In this document: positions 12,673-24,894 of the stretch, in pieces
Position numbering within the stretch: position 1 is the stretch's first letter
Layout of the letters: every line of letters begins with the position of its first letter
DNA from: Jacaranda mimosifolia
Taxonomy: Eukaryota > Streptophyta > Magnoliopsida > Lamiales > Bignoniaceae
Direction: 5' to 3'
DNA length: 64,000 nucleotides
NCBI GenBank assembly: GCA_018894105.1
Contig: CM032117.1
Location: 28,996,501 to 29,060,500, forward strand
Program-made: the position numbers and the translations under genes
The notes under the pieces: generated by a model
What the model was told of the DNA's origin: nothing
The model's database searches: none
The model's input: the letters and a program-made list of their open reading frames with translations, nothing else

Positions 12673-14920
12673 AGAAGTCATATGTAGCCATAGGATCCAA
12701 TAATCAAAGTACTAAAAACGCAAAATAACTAGGCTACACGTGTCACCAAGGATCTGCCATTGATTTAGATTTGGAAGGAGAGTTACCTTGATTTTCAGAA
12801 AATCGAAGGAAGCTAGAAAGAACACTCCAATACCTTGAAGCTGTCTCCCAGCGATGTAGCAGAATAGTGACAGAATTTCCCCAACCAATGACTTTTTTTC
12901 AGTTGAAAATTTTATTAGAACTTCTCAACTCCTTGATGGATCTACAGTCCAAAAATTAGTTCAATTAGAACTTGAAAAAGTCCCCCAAAACTGCCTCCAA
13001 TTTGCTGCTAGGTACTAGATCTCCAAAAGGCTTAGCAATTCTATTGTCTTGCCTCTAACGTTAAGATCACACCCCAATGCCATATCCGATTCTCTTCAAT
13101 ATTAGCTGGAGATAATGAAGAGAATATGTAATGATGAAGGCTGAATTGGAGGTAGGAGAAGAAAGAAAAGTGAAGCTTCAACACATAAGGCAACATTTAG
13201 GAATTGGAGGGAAAATGGAGAGAATCTAATTCTTAGATCTAATTCGCATGGAATGTGATATATATCATACAAGCATGCTGGCCGCCCCTCTCTCTCTATA
13301 TATATAAAGTGAGAATGGTGTGATGCCAAGGTGGCATCACACTTTCCTCAAGGGGTGGCGCCAACTAGCATGCAAGTTGGCATGTGAATTTGAATTATGT
13401 GTGCATTTGAATTTGATTAGGAATCTTCATTTTATCTCATGAAATATCATCCAAATAAATTCTAATGCCACACCAAATGAACCTTTCATTTGAATTTTTC
13501 CTCCAAAATTAATTTTTCATTTTAATTGAATTAAGCTCCGTCAATTGAATTACTTACTTTGACTTAACTCTTTAAGTCAATTTGCTTTACTCCTTAAGCT
13601 AATTTGACTAATTGATGGTCATGTGGCACCAAGTAATTAACTCCTTATTAATTGGTCTTAATTTAACTCCTTAAATTAATTAGATCAATTTAACACTTAA
13701 ATTGATCAAGCCAAGATCACCACAAATCGTGTCAATCGGTCAACCTCCAAATCGATCAAGTATGAACTTTTCTAAGTCCGTAGAAAATTCTCCTTCATCG
13801 CTTAGGATATGCAATTGGCTTTTGTGTGTAATCCATTAGTTTCTATCATTCATTGGACATGGGCTCACAACTCTTTGTGACTTCAGAATATCAAATATTC
13901 ATATTAGTTTAAACTCCTTTAAACTAATTGACTCAATTAAATTAATCTCCATTAATTGAATAGTACCCAATCTCCATGGTCGATGTCCAACCTCGAGCCC
14001 ATGGAGCCTAACTAATTGGCCGAAATGAATGCTTTTGGAGAACTATTCTAGCTCTAAGCGTACCATACAAATATGGTCCTTCTGTCTCCTGTCTCCTGAA
14101 AGAGACCTAGGGCAAGATATTTGTCGGCTCCCTAATAGCCTTGACACTATATCTCTATTCAGATGTTAGATTCCCTTTTATGACTTCATCTTTGGAAAAC
14201 TCCTTTTCCAAATTATCATTCTACCTTGCGCAAAGATTTCTTGGAATCGATCATTATAGAATATATAGGAGATGTGCTCGCCTTTCACAATGACGAGGAG
14301 CCGGATCCCATCTCGGCTCTCACAAAACTCCATATCTAAATAGCTCATGCCCAATCACCACCCGAACTACCCGCTACGTGGCCAAGAAAGAGTCAAAGTA
14401 TGAGGACCTAAACACAAGGTTACCATAGATCCTCAAGTCAAAGGACTAATTATATAAACTAGCGTAAGCTGGAGAACTTGCCACTACAAACTTACCTCTT
14501 TAGCTATTTAGTGGATTCTCTGGGCGGGACTTCAGCGCTTTTTTCCTTAACAAACACCTACTAACATGCATCTATATCTCATATGGGATTGCTCATGAAA
14601 TGGAGGCACATCCAATTCCTTGGATTTATGCATCGTTAGTGCAAGTCTATCTGGATCTTAGATGTCTTGTCTCTTAAGATCCTATGACTTGAAAGATTTA
14701 AATCACGACCATGTAAGACTTATTTCATGATCATCACCCAGTGTGTGACCAAGCCTCATACTCTTATGTGATCTAAGGGCTTCAACCAAATGCTAGTGAA
14801 GTATATATATAAGTATAAGATGAATACGACCATTTAAAGAAAATCATTCAATCTAGATTGTATCATAAGTGAAATAGTTTACATGCCAATCTTATTGGCT
14901 TGAGGGGTACTATTCCAGGA
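12673..14920 (-). repeat. 5' LTR of the minus-strand copia element
   Basis: It is collinear, in reverse, with the plus-strand copia LTRs at 46361 and 59301. Its U3 start reads GGAATAGTACCCCTCAAGCC from about 14920. A TATA-rich stretch (about 13291-13309), a perfect palindrome (13318-13342) and the motif-rich U3 (13540-13700) are all present. The first bases are altered from TGTTGG. The 3' LTR is outside the window. Confidence 0.85.
13318..13342 (-). promoter_or_regulatory. Palindrome upstream of the LTR TATA box
   Basis: The arms GTGTGATGCC and GGCATCACAC match perfectly around a 5-base loop. On the minus strand it lies just upstream of the TATATATA stretch. The same palindrome is found at the same place in other LTR copies. 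Confidence 0.75.
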
Positions 14921-15939
14921 TTTTATCCAGCTATTATCATAGGTTAGTAATTAAAAGAATATGAAATATTCATGAATTTTCTCATGAAAGTACAAAGGTA
15001 CAAAAAATAAGGTTCTAGCATTCTATATCACCTATATTTCCACGGTTTTAGCTAATGAACATAACTAGATATCTTATGGGGTCAAAAACTATCCAAATAA
15101 AGTTTTAAAATGATGGGAAGACTTCTAGAATTATCCATCTATCTATAAATCCGAAAATTCCATAAAAAACAATTTTCGTCATCTTTAATTTGATAATCAT
15201 GGACCTAAGCCTGTCATTATTTCATAATAATTTGTGGGCTTAATCATAATTTAAAATGAATTAAATAGTTTGGGCTATTTTTTACACCAAGCCTGTAAAA
15301 TACAAATACCATTAATGGTCTTATTTTTATACTAGTTATGGGCTAAACAACTTAAAATGAATTAAATAATTTGGCTAACTAATACATCTCAAGTCACTAA
15401 TTAAGGATGAACCAAAGATTAATATTTCTTTCACCATAAATTAGCATCCGTAGTAGCTAGCTTACTCTTTAACATAAAACTCAATGTATAAAGTTTCCAT
15501 CAAATAATTGACTTGGTAAATTCTGCATCTTCAATAACAACCAAGCAATCTTTTCAAAATTATCAATACTCTAAAATTTATGTCCTCGATATTGCAAGTA
15601 AAATTCAAGTCAAGCACCTAAAATAAGATCCTTAATAACCCAAAAAGAATTCAATTTATATCCCATATTTATTTTCAATTAAGATCCCTTAAATGTTGAT
15701 CGAGCCTTAAATAAATTATATGCTCAAATTATAGGAGAAGAACAATCTAAGAATATCAGTGATAAATCAACTAATGTTACTCCATTATTCTTAACATCCA
15801 ATATCATATAAATATATTTTTTGTTTTCTCAATGATAGAAGCTCACTACTAACCACACATTCTTTTATTCTAGATCCTATAACATTGAAGTATAGTCTTA
15901 ATGAAATTCAAGTACTTCTAAATGTATAATTAATAATAC
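14921..15939. other. AT-rich stretch with no recognisable gene
   Basis: Between the copia LTR start and the LTR-like ends at 15.94-16.05 kb I see no coding frame and no known domain. On the minus strand it could be the body of an LTR whose start is at 15979, but no matching end was found. Confidence 0.5.
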
Positions 15940-16047
15940 TTCTAAAATAATAATTCATCCAAAGACTTTGGGCATTACAAGTGTTTCTAGTAGCAAGGCC
16001 TAGTTTATCTTAAAATAATAATTCGTCCAAAGACTTTGGGTATTACA
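15940..16047 (-). repeat. Two copies of an LTR-like terminus
   Basis: On the minus strand the sequence TGTAATRCCCAAAGTCTTTG, followed by an ATTATTATTTTA tract, occurs twice, starting at 16047 and at 15979. The form resembles the TGTAATACCC start of gypsy LTRs. It interrupts sequence otherwise shared between the two gene fragments. A single LTR with a partial second copy, or two nested insertions, would both fit. Confidence 0.4.
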
Positions 16048-16310
16048 GATGTTGGAAGAAGTCCTAGAGATATGTCTCTTAGTCTTTTTTAGCGATTTTT
16101 TATCTTAATTCCTCTTATTTTTTTCTTCTTCTTAAAAATTATAGACAAACATAGAAAAGAATTTGTGAGGATAATTATCCACATTTAAAATCGCAAAAAA
16201 ATAAAAGAAAGAAAATTAGTGGTAGAAAAATTGAAAGCACCGAAAAATATAAACATGGTTCCCCAAAATGAGAAATTAAATACAACCACCAACAAATTCA
16301 AAGGTCATAC

Positions 16311-16376
16311 CTCTTTCTTCATGCTACTTTCAGGCACTTCACAGGTTTTCGAACTTTCTTTGAAATTTGATGTCAT
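16311..16376 (-). pseudogene. Host gene fragment A: conserved first exon
   Basis: On the minus strand an ATG at 16376 opens 22 codons (MTSNFKESSKTCEVPES, then SMKKE) and ends at a splice-donor-like GTATGACC. The second copy, 29228-29293, has exactly the same length and the same donor. Most differences keep the frame and many are conservative, such as K/R and S/T. Upstream similarity continues through a TATA-like stretch at 16473-16483. The following intron is similar in both copies until it is cut by LTR-like sequence at 16047, so later exons are missing here. I do not recognise the family. The plus-strand frame at 16219-16530 is an antisense shadow. Confidence 0.45.
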
Positions 16377-16472
16377 TTTAGCTAAGAATCTACTGATTGT
16401 AGAGAGAATGGTTGTTGAAAAGGGATGGATATCAGAGCTGTCTTGCAAAGTTTGTGATGATTGTGTAAGCAC

Positions 16473-16483
16473 TATATATATTG
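16473..16483 (-). promoter_or_regulatory. TATA-like box of gene fragment A
   Basis: On the minus strand it reads AATATATATAG, about 100 bp upstream of the ATG at 16376. The same arrangement is kept in fragment B (29388-29402). Confidence 0.35.
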
Positions 16484-16529
16484 AAAACATGGTATGTGAT
16501 TCTGATTTAAAAATCCTAAAAAAAAAGTG

Positions 16530-17023
16530 AGTAAATTTAATGTATGGCATATAAGACAGTGGCTAGATAGGTATGAATTAATAATATTTACACAATTCAT
16601 ACTTTTAAGATGTTAAATTTTGAGAACGGGATACCATAAATTAAATCTCAAATTTAGTTGCACTCCTTTTAGTTTCATAATTAACAAAATCCTAAAAAAT
16701 TGAGTGTATTAATGTATCACAAATTTAATTTCTCTTTTTTTGGTTTCGTAATTAACAGAATCCTAAAATATTCAGTATATTAATTGCCATATCTCAAATT
16801 AAGTTGCTTCCCTTTTGGTTTCATAATTAACAAAATCCTAAAGAATTAAGTGTATCTTGTATATGCATGGCATATAAGACAATGACTAGATAGGTATGAA
16901 TTAAGAGACTAAATTTCAAGTATAGGATATCATAAATCTAAAATTCAATTGCTTCATTTGGTTTTATAATTAACAAAATCCTTAAGAAATTACATGCATT
17001 GATATATGGCATATAATTAGACA
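16530..17023. repeat. Degenerate tandem repeats, AT-rich
   Basis: The phrases GGCATATAAGACA, CTAGATAGGTATGAATTAA and TTTCATAATTAACAAAATCC recur three or four times in varied order. Part of this is also seen after fragment B (29450-29640). The copia solo LTR at 17029 is inserted into the last unit. Confidence 0.6.
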
Positions 17024-17028
17024 ATGGT

Positions 17029-20000
17029 TGTTGGAATAGTAGCCCGCAAGCCAATTAGATTGGCATGTATAACTACCCCATGTAACATTCTTAATTGAAT
17101 GATATTTAATAAAGTAGCCATCTTCATCTTATGTGTTTATGATTTCTTCATATGCATTTGGTTGAAGCCCCTAAATCATACTAGAACATAGGACTTGGTC
17201 ATGCATATGTAGTGATCATGAAACAATTCTCTATGGTCATGATTTTAAATATTTTAAGTCGTAGAATCCTATGAGATGGGACATCAAAGATTCGGATATA
17301 TTTGCACTAACGATGCATACTCCAAGGAGTTGGATATTACCCCATTTCATGGGCAATCTATGTTAGACATGAATACATGTTAGTGGGTGCTTGTTAGAGA
17401 ACAAGTTCACTGAAGGCCCGCTTAGAGAATCCACTAGATAGTCGCAGTGGCATGTCAGTAGTAGCAAGTTATCTATCTTACGATAGTGCATATAATTAGT
17501 CCTTTGACTTAAGGTTCCATAGTAACCTTGTATTTAGGTTCTTGTGCTTTAATTTTGCTTCGACCATATAGTGGGTCGCCCAGAACTTAGGTTGGACACA
17601 AGCTACTTAAGTATGAAGGTTGGTGAGTTCTAAGATGGGATCTATTTTGTCTGTTTGTGAAGAGTGGGTTGATCTCCTATATATTCTAAGATGATCGATT
17701 AATCCCAAGAAATCCTCGTGCAAGATGATATGTCAATTCGGAAAAGGAGTTTTTCAAAGTTGAGGTCATTATGGGAATCGAATATTAAGAATAGATAAAT
17801 AGTTATTGAGGCTATTAGGGAGCCGACAAATATCTCGCCCTAGCCCTTTTTCGAGAGATAGAAAATGAAAAGACTGTATTTGCACAGTAATCGTAAGCGA
17901 TAATAGTTCACCTCGATATAATTCATTCATCCAATTTGTTGGACTCCATGGGCTTGTGCTAGGCATCGACTATGGAGATTAGATACTCTTCAATTAATGG
18001 AGATTAATTAATAGAGTTATTAATTTAAAAAATTTAAACTAATTCGAATATTTTAATATTCAAAATATCACAATGAGTTGTGTGCTCATGTCTAATGAAT
18101 TGGTGAACCTAATAGGTCACAAATAAAAGTATAAGGAAACTCTTATTTGATAGGAAAAGTTTTCTGAAGAGTTAGAAAATTCTAGCGGGCAAGTTTTGCC
18201 TAAGGGAGAGAATCACATTGGCTAGTTTAATTGGTCAATTTGGCTTGATTAATTCAAGTGTTAAATTAATCAAAATAATTTAAATAGTTAAATTAGGCCA
18301 ATTAAATTAAGAGTTAATTTAATTGGTGTCATGTGACAATTTAATTAGTCAAAGTCAAATTAAGATGTTAAGTTGAATTTATTAACTTAAGGGGTTAAGT
18401 TAAACTAATTAAATTAAAGAGTTAATTTAATTATTTAGGGAATCTTAGTTTTGGAGGGAAATCAAATGGAAGAGTCCATTTGAATTAAGTGAGTTGGCAT
18501 TTTTAATTTATGAAATTAAAAATCCAATTCTAGCTAGAAGAATCTTGCAAGTTGGCTCATGTGTCGATGTTAAGACTTCCATCCTCTCCTATATATACCC
18601 CTGGGGGTGGCTGGCCACTTGCTTGCTTTTCATGCTTCCATTTCTCTAAAAAAAAGGTCTCACAATTCAAGTGTTGAGTAAGTAACTATCTTTCTAGATT
18701 CTCTCATCTCTCTCTTTACCAAAATTGCCACCTCCCTCCCTCTTTCCGATCAACTTCTTCCTCTCAATTCTAGCCTAGAGTGTGAGGATTTAAGAGTTCT
18801 TCCTAGGTGTGTGGATCACCATTAGAGGCCTCACACTTGGGAAGTTTAGAATTAGAGATCATACCATCCTTTGTGGCCAATTTTTGGAGCATTGTTTGGG
18901 CGACTTTGGAGTTGCCATTCCTCCTGATTTTTAGGCATATTGAGGCTGTGTAAGAGTTGTCTTAGTGTGCAAAATTTGCTGCATTAAGGAGCCTAGGGGT
19001 GAGCAAAATTCTCCATTAACCGAAAAAACCGATTAACCGACCGAACCGAAACCGAATTTACCAAACCGTTTTGTCCAGTTAATTTTTGGTTCGGTTAACG
19101 GTGCGGTTCGGTTAAGTTTCCATAAAAAATCGGTTAAAACTGATTTAACCGAATTTTTATAAATTCCCAAACATTGTGTAGGTTGCTCGATTTTTTCTTT
19201 ATAAATTATATAAATATGGAAATAAGCATATGTGAACTAAAAATAATAAGGAGTAGCTTTAGATTTATAAAGTTCAGGTTGTATTCTTTTTGAATTGTTT
19301 ACTAGAAAACTACTTATGCAAATACATTCTCAGTTAAATAAAATTTTAATTTTTGAATTGAGTCCATTTATCTAGATTTTTCTTGTTGTAATCTAATTAG
19401 AAGATATTCAAAAGTTCTTCAAAAGCTAGCTAAACAGGGGTAAAAGGTATGACAATTTTTAGGTGTTTTACTTACTAATACATGTTACTTGTTCTATAGT
19501 ATTAAAAGTTCTTTATTATGATTTTAAAAATAATTAGATTGCTTGTTTTTACTTGAATTGAAATAATTAAGTTTTTGTTTCAACTATAATATTATATTGT
19601 TGAATAATCATATTGAAAAAAAATATCAAATAAAGATTGGTCAATTGGTAAATTATCCAAACCGAACCGAAATTTTTCGATTAATTTTACCGGTTAACCG
19701 AAAATTTCGGTTCGGTAAACGGTTAATTTTTTTTATACATTTTCGGTGAATTAACTGATCGGTTCGGTCGGTTAATTTACCGAACCGACCGATGCTCACC
19801 CCTAAAGGAGCCTTGGGTGTGGAGAACTTGATCCATCAAGGGGGAGGTTAGATCCTACTTTGAAGGGGTTCAAGAGAAGATCTACCTTGTTTGCCTTGGT
19901 TTTTCTTCAAAACGTAACCATCTATCTTTCTAATCCTAATTTATGACATGTTGATTGATCAATGGGTTGGAGATTGAAAGTTAAATTTTGCCTACTTTTG

Positions 20001-20038
20001 GTCTTAATTTATTGATCCTTCCCTATCTCCTACTTTCA
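17029..20038 (+). mobile_element. Solo copia LTR (variant subfamily) carrying a hAT insertion
   Basis: It begins TGTTGGAATAGTAGCCC and ends CCTACTTTCA, with the 5-bp duplication ATGGT/ATGGC at 17024-17028 and 20039-20043. The right flank continues CTAGATA, as in the tandem units before the insertion, which confirms the borders. Without the hAT element (18994-19804) it is about 2.2 kb, like the other LTRs. No internal sequence remains, so it most likely arose by LTR-LTR recombination. Its promoter region (CTATATATACC near 18590) lacks the palindrome present in the other subfamily. It resembles the LTR at 61814 to the right edge. Confidence 0.8.
18994..19804. mobile_element. Non-autonomous hAT-type transposon 1
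   Basis: The 12-bp terminal inverted repeats TAGGGGTGAGCA and TGCTCACCCCTA are perfect. The 8-bp duplication AAGGAGCC lies on both sides (18986-18993 and 19805-19812). It is 811 bp long and has no transposase frame. Both subterminal regions are packed with GGTTCGGTTAA and its complement, which is typical of transposase-binding repeats in such elements. Confidence 0.9.
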
Positions 20039-21427
20039 ATGGCTAGATATAAGGATGAATTTAATGCCATTTACCTAATTAATATATACTTTTAAGAAAT
20101 TAATCTTTTTCACCATTATGTTTTTTTTTTCCGAGTTGCTCTTTTTAATTAGTTATATACCATTTTGGGTTCTTAAAATATAAGATATTTCTCATCATTT
20201 AAGTTTACCTTTATTCTTTTTGTCAACCTTTTCCCTTAATTTACTTTTTACCATTTTCTTTTTTCATTATTAAAAATAACTAAATATGTGTGGTATGATA
20301 ACAAGTTGATCTTTATTTTGAAATATGGACATAACATCCTCGTAAGTTATAACATTCTCGTCAAAAGATTAAATATTATAGACCCTATTATTGTTTAAAG
20401 AACTAATATTTTAAAAAGTATAAACAAAATAGTTAAAATATAGAGTTACAATGACAATATATCCTTAGGTAAATAAATATATCATAACAATCTATTTTCT
20501 AAATTATAATTTGAAACTAAGGAAGATTTCTATTTTTAGAATACAAAATTTTCAAATATAAATACAATGGAAAAGTAATGATTAAAACTTTAATGCATGT
20601 ATTATAATAGATATGTGATTGGATTATCATAATTTTGGAGAAAGTATTTTGAACAAATGTATTTTCAAAAAATTATTTAACAATATATCAAAAACACTTA
20701 ATTTATTTTAAGAAAGACATTTTCTAGTATAATGATATAGAGCATTTATCTTACTAGCAGTATTACACCAAAGTAGTGTACATTTCCATTAATTATAAAA
20801 GGTTGGAGAAGTGTAGTTGGTATAAGTAATAGCTAGCAATCAGACAACTAGCTAGGTCGAAAAAAGCTTAAATTAGAGTGATATATAGGTATTGATGGGT
20901 ATTATTCTCATTAAGAAAGAATTGGCACGCACGTCTGCTAATTAGTTTTCAATATTTCCCTCTCTAAATGCAACAATCCCTTCATAAAATATTAGCATAT
21001 ATCGTAAATTCTTAAGAGAGGAGGGCTACAAGAATGTTTCAAGTCTAAAAGGAACAGAAAAGAAAATGCAGAACACTTAAGTACACAAGGGATTTGGAGG
21101 GGCTAGAAGAATGTTTCAAATTTTGAAAGAAATACTAAAAAAGATTTTTTATGAAATACTTAAGTGAAGAAGAGAGATATTATAGAGGTGAGAATGAATT
21201 AAATCAATAAATGGGAGAGGGGGTTAGCATTTATAATTATTGAAAATTTTTATCTGACTAGACATACCGTTGGAGAGGTAACATTTATTGGATGTGCCTC
21301 TTCGTCCAATCGACAGTGAGTGGCTGGCTATTAATCTATGCAATTGGCATTAACCGGACCACTAATTATCCAACATATTTTTTGTTACACACCGTTGACT
21401 GTATAACTGACCGAACAAACACGTCAC
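20039..21427. other. AT-rich intergenic stretch
   Basis: After the first bases, which belong to the old target sequence, I see no gene, no repeat unit and no RNA gene here. Confidence 0.5.
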
Positions 21428-21435
21428 ATTTTAAA

Positions 21436-22086
21436 TAGGGACAACAATGGGACGGGTCAAAATTCAAACTTGAGCTCAACTCATCCCTAATGGGACAAAT
21501 TTGGGATGGTTTAATGGGATGCGGGTTGGGGTATGAAGCATAATTTTCATAGCCTGAAATATTTGGGGTGGGATACGGGATTTACATACCTTGCCCCAAA
21601 CTAGCCCTGTGACCCTGATATGCAACACCCCATCATATAATAATAATAATAATAATAAATATATTATTATTATTATTATTATTATTATTAAATTAAAAAT
21701 AATATTTAAAATAATTTAGGGTTCCAGTTCCTACTAGTTTTTTCTTCATTCCCAGTCATCGACTCATTCACTTCTTTTCTCTGTCGACTCTTCAGTCTTC
21801 ACTCAGCCAGTGTATAAAAATTTGGATGTTGTATTGTTTTTACTTTATTCTACTCTTATTTCCTATTTTGCTTCTAGAATCTTATCTTATTGGTATGAAT
21901 TTTTTATTTTTGTACTTGAAATTTAAATTTTAATTGCTGTCAAGTGGTCTAATATGATACTTTCATCGACTGATTCTGATTTCCTTAATTCTTTTTGGGT
22001 TGGCAAGTTGAATCTGCCAATCTGACGGAATGAGGCGGGGTGGGGTAATAGACTAGCCAAACCCGCCCCAATTGTTGCCATCCCTA
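21436..22086. mobile_element. Non-autonomous hAT-type transposon 2
   Basis: The ends are TAGGGACAACAATGGG and TTGTTGCCATCCCTA, an imperfect inverted repeat. The 8-bp duplication ATTTTAAA is perfect (21428-21435 and 22087-22094). Inside are ACCCGCCCC-type subterminal motifs and a facing pair of TAA and TTA runs (21636-21692). No transposase is encoded. Confidence 0.85.
21636..21692. repeat. Facing TAA/TTA microsatellites
   Basis: About eight TAA units are followed at once by about ten TTA units, so the tract can fold on itself. It lies inside hAT element 2. Confidence 0.85.
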
Positions 22087-22094
22087 ATTTTAAA

Positions 22095-22813
22095 TCTCTA
22101 ATCATTGTACCTTGTTCATCTCATTTTTGTGGATTTCCATAACCCGATTGCAAAACCAAGGACGCACCTGAAATGATGTCTGAGTTATGATATTCATCAT
22201 GGACGATATAAAAATAGATTGAGTACTCTATTCCTTTATCTAAGAAAGATTTCTAATTTGTATGAACACTTCATTCTCTCACTCCAATTTGCTCATAAAG
22301 AGACAATACCCAAAAAAAAAAAAAAAAAAAAGGGTAAAAAAAGAATATTTTGTGCTTTCCTGGAGCTCTCCAATATTAACCATTAAATGAGACACATGAA
22401 TAATTGACAAAAGTTTGGTTAAAATCAAATTTCCAAATGAGTTCCCAACAGAAGAACAAATTAAATCAAAAAATAAAAAATAAAAAATGACAAGCCATAT
22501 GGACAAAGACTTTTGAGTGCAATCTAGAATGAGCTTATTCAAAATTCCAGGTTGCAGGACCTAAGTTTCTTGCTTAGAAAATTAAACAAATTAAGAAGCG
22601 CTTGTCACTACAATGATTACATAAATATTATTGAACCCTAGGCGTAGCTAAGGAAACACATTTATGAATAAATGCGAAAAACTTAGATTAATAAATATTT
22701 TATACAAGAAAACCACACAAAAAGAGACGCACGGAGAACAATACCTAAGGCTGAGACTCCATATTTACTGAATCCGGTTCTGCATAGGAAATACTATCCG
22801 GTGAAAACATCAA
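22095..22813. other. Stretch without a clear gene; A-run at 22310-22332
   Basis: It lies downstream (minus strand) of the possible last exon of gene fragment B and could be 3' untranslated or intergenic. The frame at 22279-22542 runs through a homopolymer and is not convincing. Confidence 0.4.
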
Positions 22814-22873
22814 TTAAGAATCGGCCTCTAGCTCCTCTTCAAATTCTTCCAAGCCCACTCTTGACGTGTTCAT
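22814..22873 (-). pseudogene. Possible last exon of host gene fragment B
   Basis: On the minus strand, an AG acceptor after TTTGTATA is followed by MNTSRVGLEEFEEELEADS and a stop at 22814. The acidic, low-stop reading frame and its position beyond the inserted gypsy element make it a candidate terminal exon of the gene at 28.5-29.3 kb. The splice phase from the exon ending near 28545 does not fit this frame (it would give a different short tail), so the link is weak. I do not recognise the protein. Confidence 0.25.
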
Positions 22874-23046
22874 CTTATACAAATTATATATCCAATAATT
22901 AGTTAACGAATACCAATTTATCTTCAAATTTGTCAGACAAATTAAAAAATAACTAGAATGTCAAAGTTGAACCCTATATATATACATATAAATGGATACA
23001 CATAAAACTTAGAAAAGATCTTTCGTGTGAATATTCTGAACTAGGT

Positions 23047-23560
23047 TGTGACACACCACCATGAAAACTTGAAGAACAAAAGCCAAAATGCCGGTGAAGA
23101 TGGTGAAAATGAGTGCTGTGCGTGAAGAAAAGAAGAACTGGAAGAAGAGTTGAGGAAAGATGACAGAGAAAAACAAAGAGTGAGAGGAATATGATTTCAG
23201 AGAATAATTTCTGAAATTCTTGTACACAAAAATAATGCCGAAATCTCTTCTATATCGGGATATATATCCTGCTGAAACAAGAAAAGGACAACCCTAACTA
23301 ACCTGTCTTAATTAGTAACGAACCAGCTATTTAATGCTAACAAACTCTACTGATTTAATTAACCTCAATTCCTAACCCTAATTTCTTGTGAAAACGACGT
23401 TTTTTCCCTTTAGTGGAGACGGCTGCATGTAACTCATTTTTTTAAAATCCTCCTGTGCTCAAAAGATGCCGTTTGGCCTCAGTTTTAAAATCATTTTTTT
23501 CCTTGGCTTGACGTTTTTATCTTTGTCCTTTTTTCTACTACCCAGCTTCATAACATCACA
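23047..23560 (-). repeat. 3' LTR of the chromovirus
   Basis: On the minus strand it starts TGTGATGTTATGAAGC and ends GGTGTGTCACA. It aligns along its length with 28021-28530. Confidence 0.85.
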
Positions 23561-23589
23561 CTCTTCCTCCAAAAGACTTGTCCTCGAGT

Positions 23590-23770
23590 CTGCTAGCTTT
23601 GGAAATTACTTTGTCACTACATAATAATGCTCCCATATGGCTTCAAATTCAGGTAAGTGAGACCATTGGATTAAGACTTACACCACATGTTTATTTTTCC
23701 TCTTGATCAACCACCTCGCAAGGATGGTTATGCGTTTGAGGATCACCTTGCCTTCTTAATCAAAATTTGG
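23590..23770 (-). pseudogene. Chromodomain of the gypsy polyprotein
   Basis: On the minus strand the frame reads ILARWLIKRKNKHVV, a stop, then VLIQWSHLPEFEAIWEHY. This is the usual pattern of a plant chromovirus chromodomain (KR...VLVQW...LP...ATWE). Such domains are thought to steer integration toward marked chromatin. At least two stops break it. Confidence 0.7.
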
Positions 23771-23799
23771 TAGAGTTGGTGTCACTCTCCCTATTTTCC

Positions 23800-24890
23800 C
23801 TATGTGTTTCTTGAGCATTGAAACATGAAATATAGGGTCTAGAACTTGCGGGTAGTTGTAGTTTATATGCTACTTTGCCAACCTGCTCAATGACTAGAAA
23901 GGGTCCAGCATAGCATGGACAGAGCTTCTATATCTGGCTATTCCTAATTGTATGTTACTTGTAGGACTTTAGGTTTAGGTAAGCTAAGTCTCCCAACTTG
24001 AAAATTGTTTCTTTTTTGTGACGGTCTGCTTGCTGTTTCATACAATTTTGGGCCCTTGTTAGCTAGGATTTGAGATGTCTTTGGATTTCATTTCTATCTA
24101 ACATGATCTAATCAACACCATGGACCACAGTCTATTCCAGAATCTCAGCTGGTAAGTGTGTTGGTTTGTACCCATATAGAGTTTCAAAAGTGGCCATGGA
24201 GATGGCTATGTTAAAATTTGTATTATACCAATCTTCTACAATGGCCAGTCATTGAGTCCATTGCTTGCGAAGGTACTGCACATGCATCTCAAGTAGCTTT
24301 CCAGATACTGATTCACCCTCTCACTTTGTCCATCAGTTTGTGGGTGATAGGTTGTGCTAAGCAGCTGCTACACTCCTATGGCTTTGAGAAACTCCTTCCA
24401 AAATTAGCTAGTGAAAATAGCATTCTTATCTGACACAACACTAAGAGGTAAACCATGAAGTTTGTAAATAGAGCCCAAAAAGGTATGTGCGAGGTGTAAA
24501 GTTGAAAAAGGATGAAATAAAAGAATTAAGTGGACATATTTAGTGTATCTATCAACTACAACCCATATCACTATCTTCTCATTGGATTTTGGCAATTGTT
24601 TTATAAAATCCATCGTAATGTGTTTCCATGCCTACTCTGGGATAGGTAATGGCTGTAGGAGACCATGTGGCCTTCCAAGTTGGTGCTTACACTGTTGGTA
24701 TACTTCACAAGCACTTACAATTTACTAGACTAGTTCTTGCATGCCTGGCCACTAATATCTGATCTTTATTCTTTATAGGGTTCCTTGTATGCCTAAATGG
24801 CTACCTAAACATAGAAGCATGTAATGTTTGAACAATTCTTTCCCCCAATGAATTCGCAGAGCCCACATACAGCTTTCCCTTATATTTGGT
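23800..24890 (-). pseudogene. Gypsy integrase
   Basis: The best frame (24404-24613) contains [22 protein letters not shown] and [19 protein letters not shown], the integrase core of Ty3/gypsy elements with both core aspartates still visible. Downstream, the GPFLVIEQVGKVAYKLQLP segment joins to the chromodomain. Frameshifts separate the zinc-binding N-terminus. The plus-strand frames here are antisense. Confidence 0.8.
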
Positions 24891-24894
24891 CAGA

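Noticed and set aside
16219..16530. 103-codon plus-strand frame
   Set aside because: It is antisense to the conserved exon and TATA region of gene fragment A. The matching stretch in copy B does not keep this frame.
23009..23227. Phe/Ser-rich minus-strand frame crossing the end of the gypsy 3' LTR
   Set aside because: It spans LTR and flank, and no protein domain is visible.
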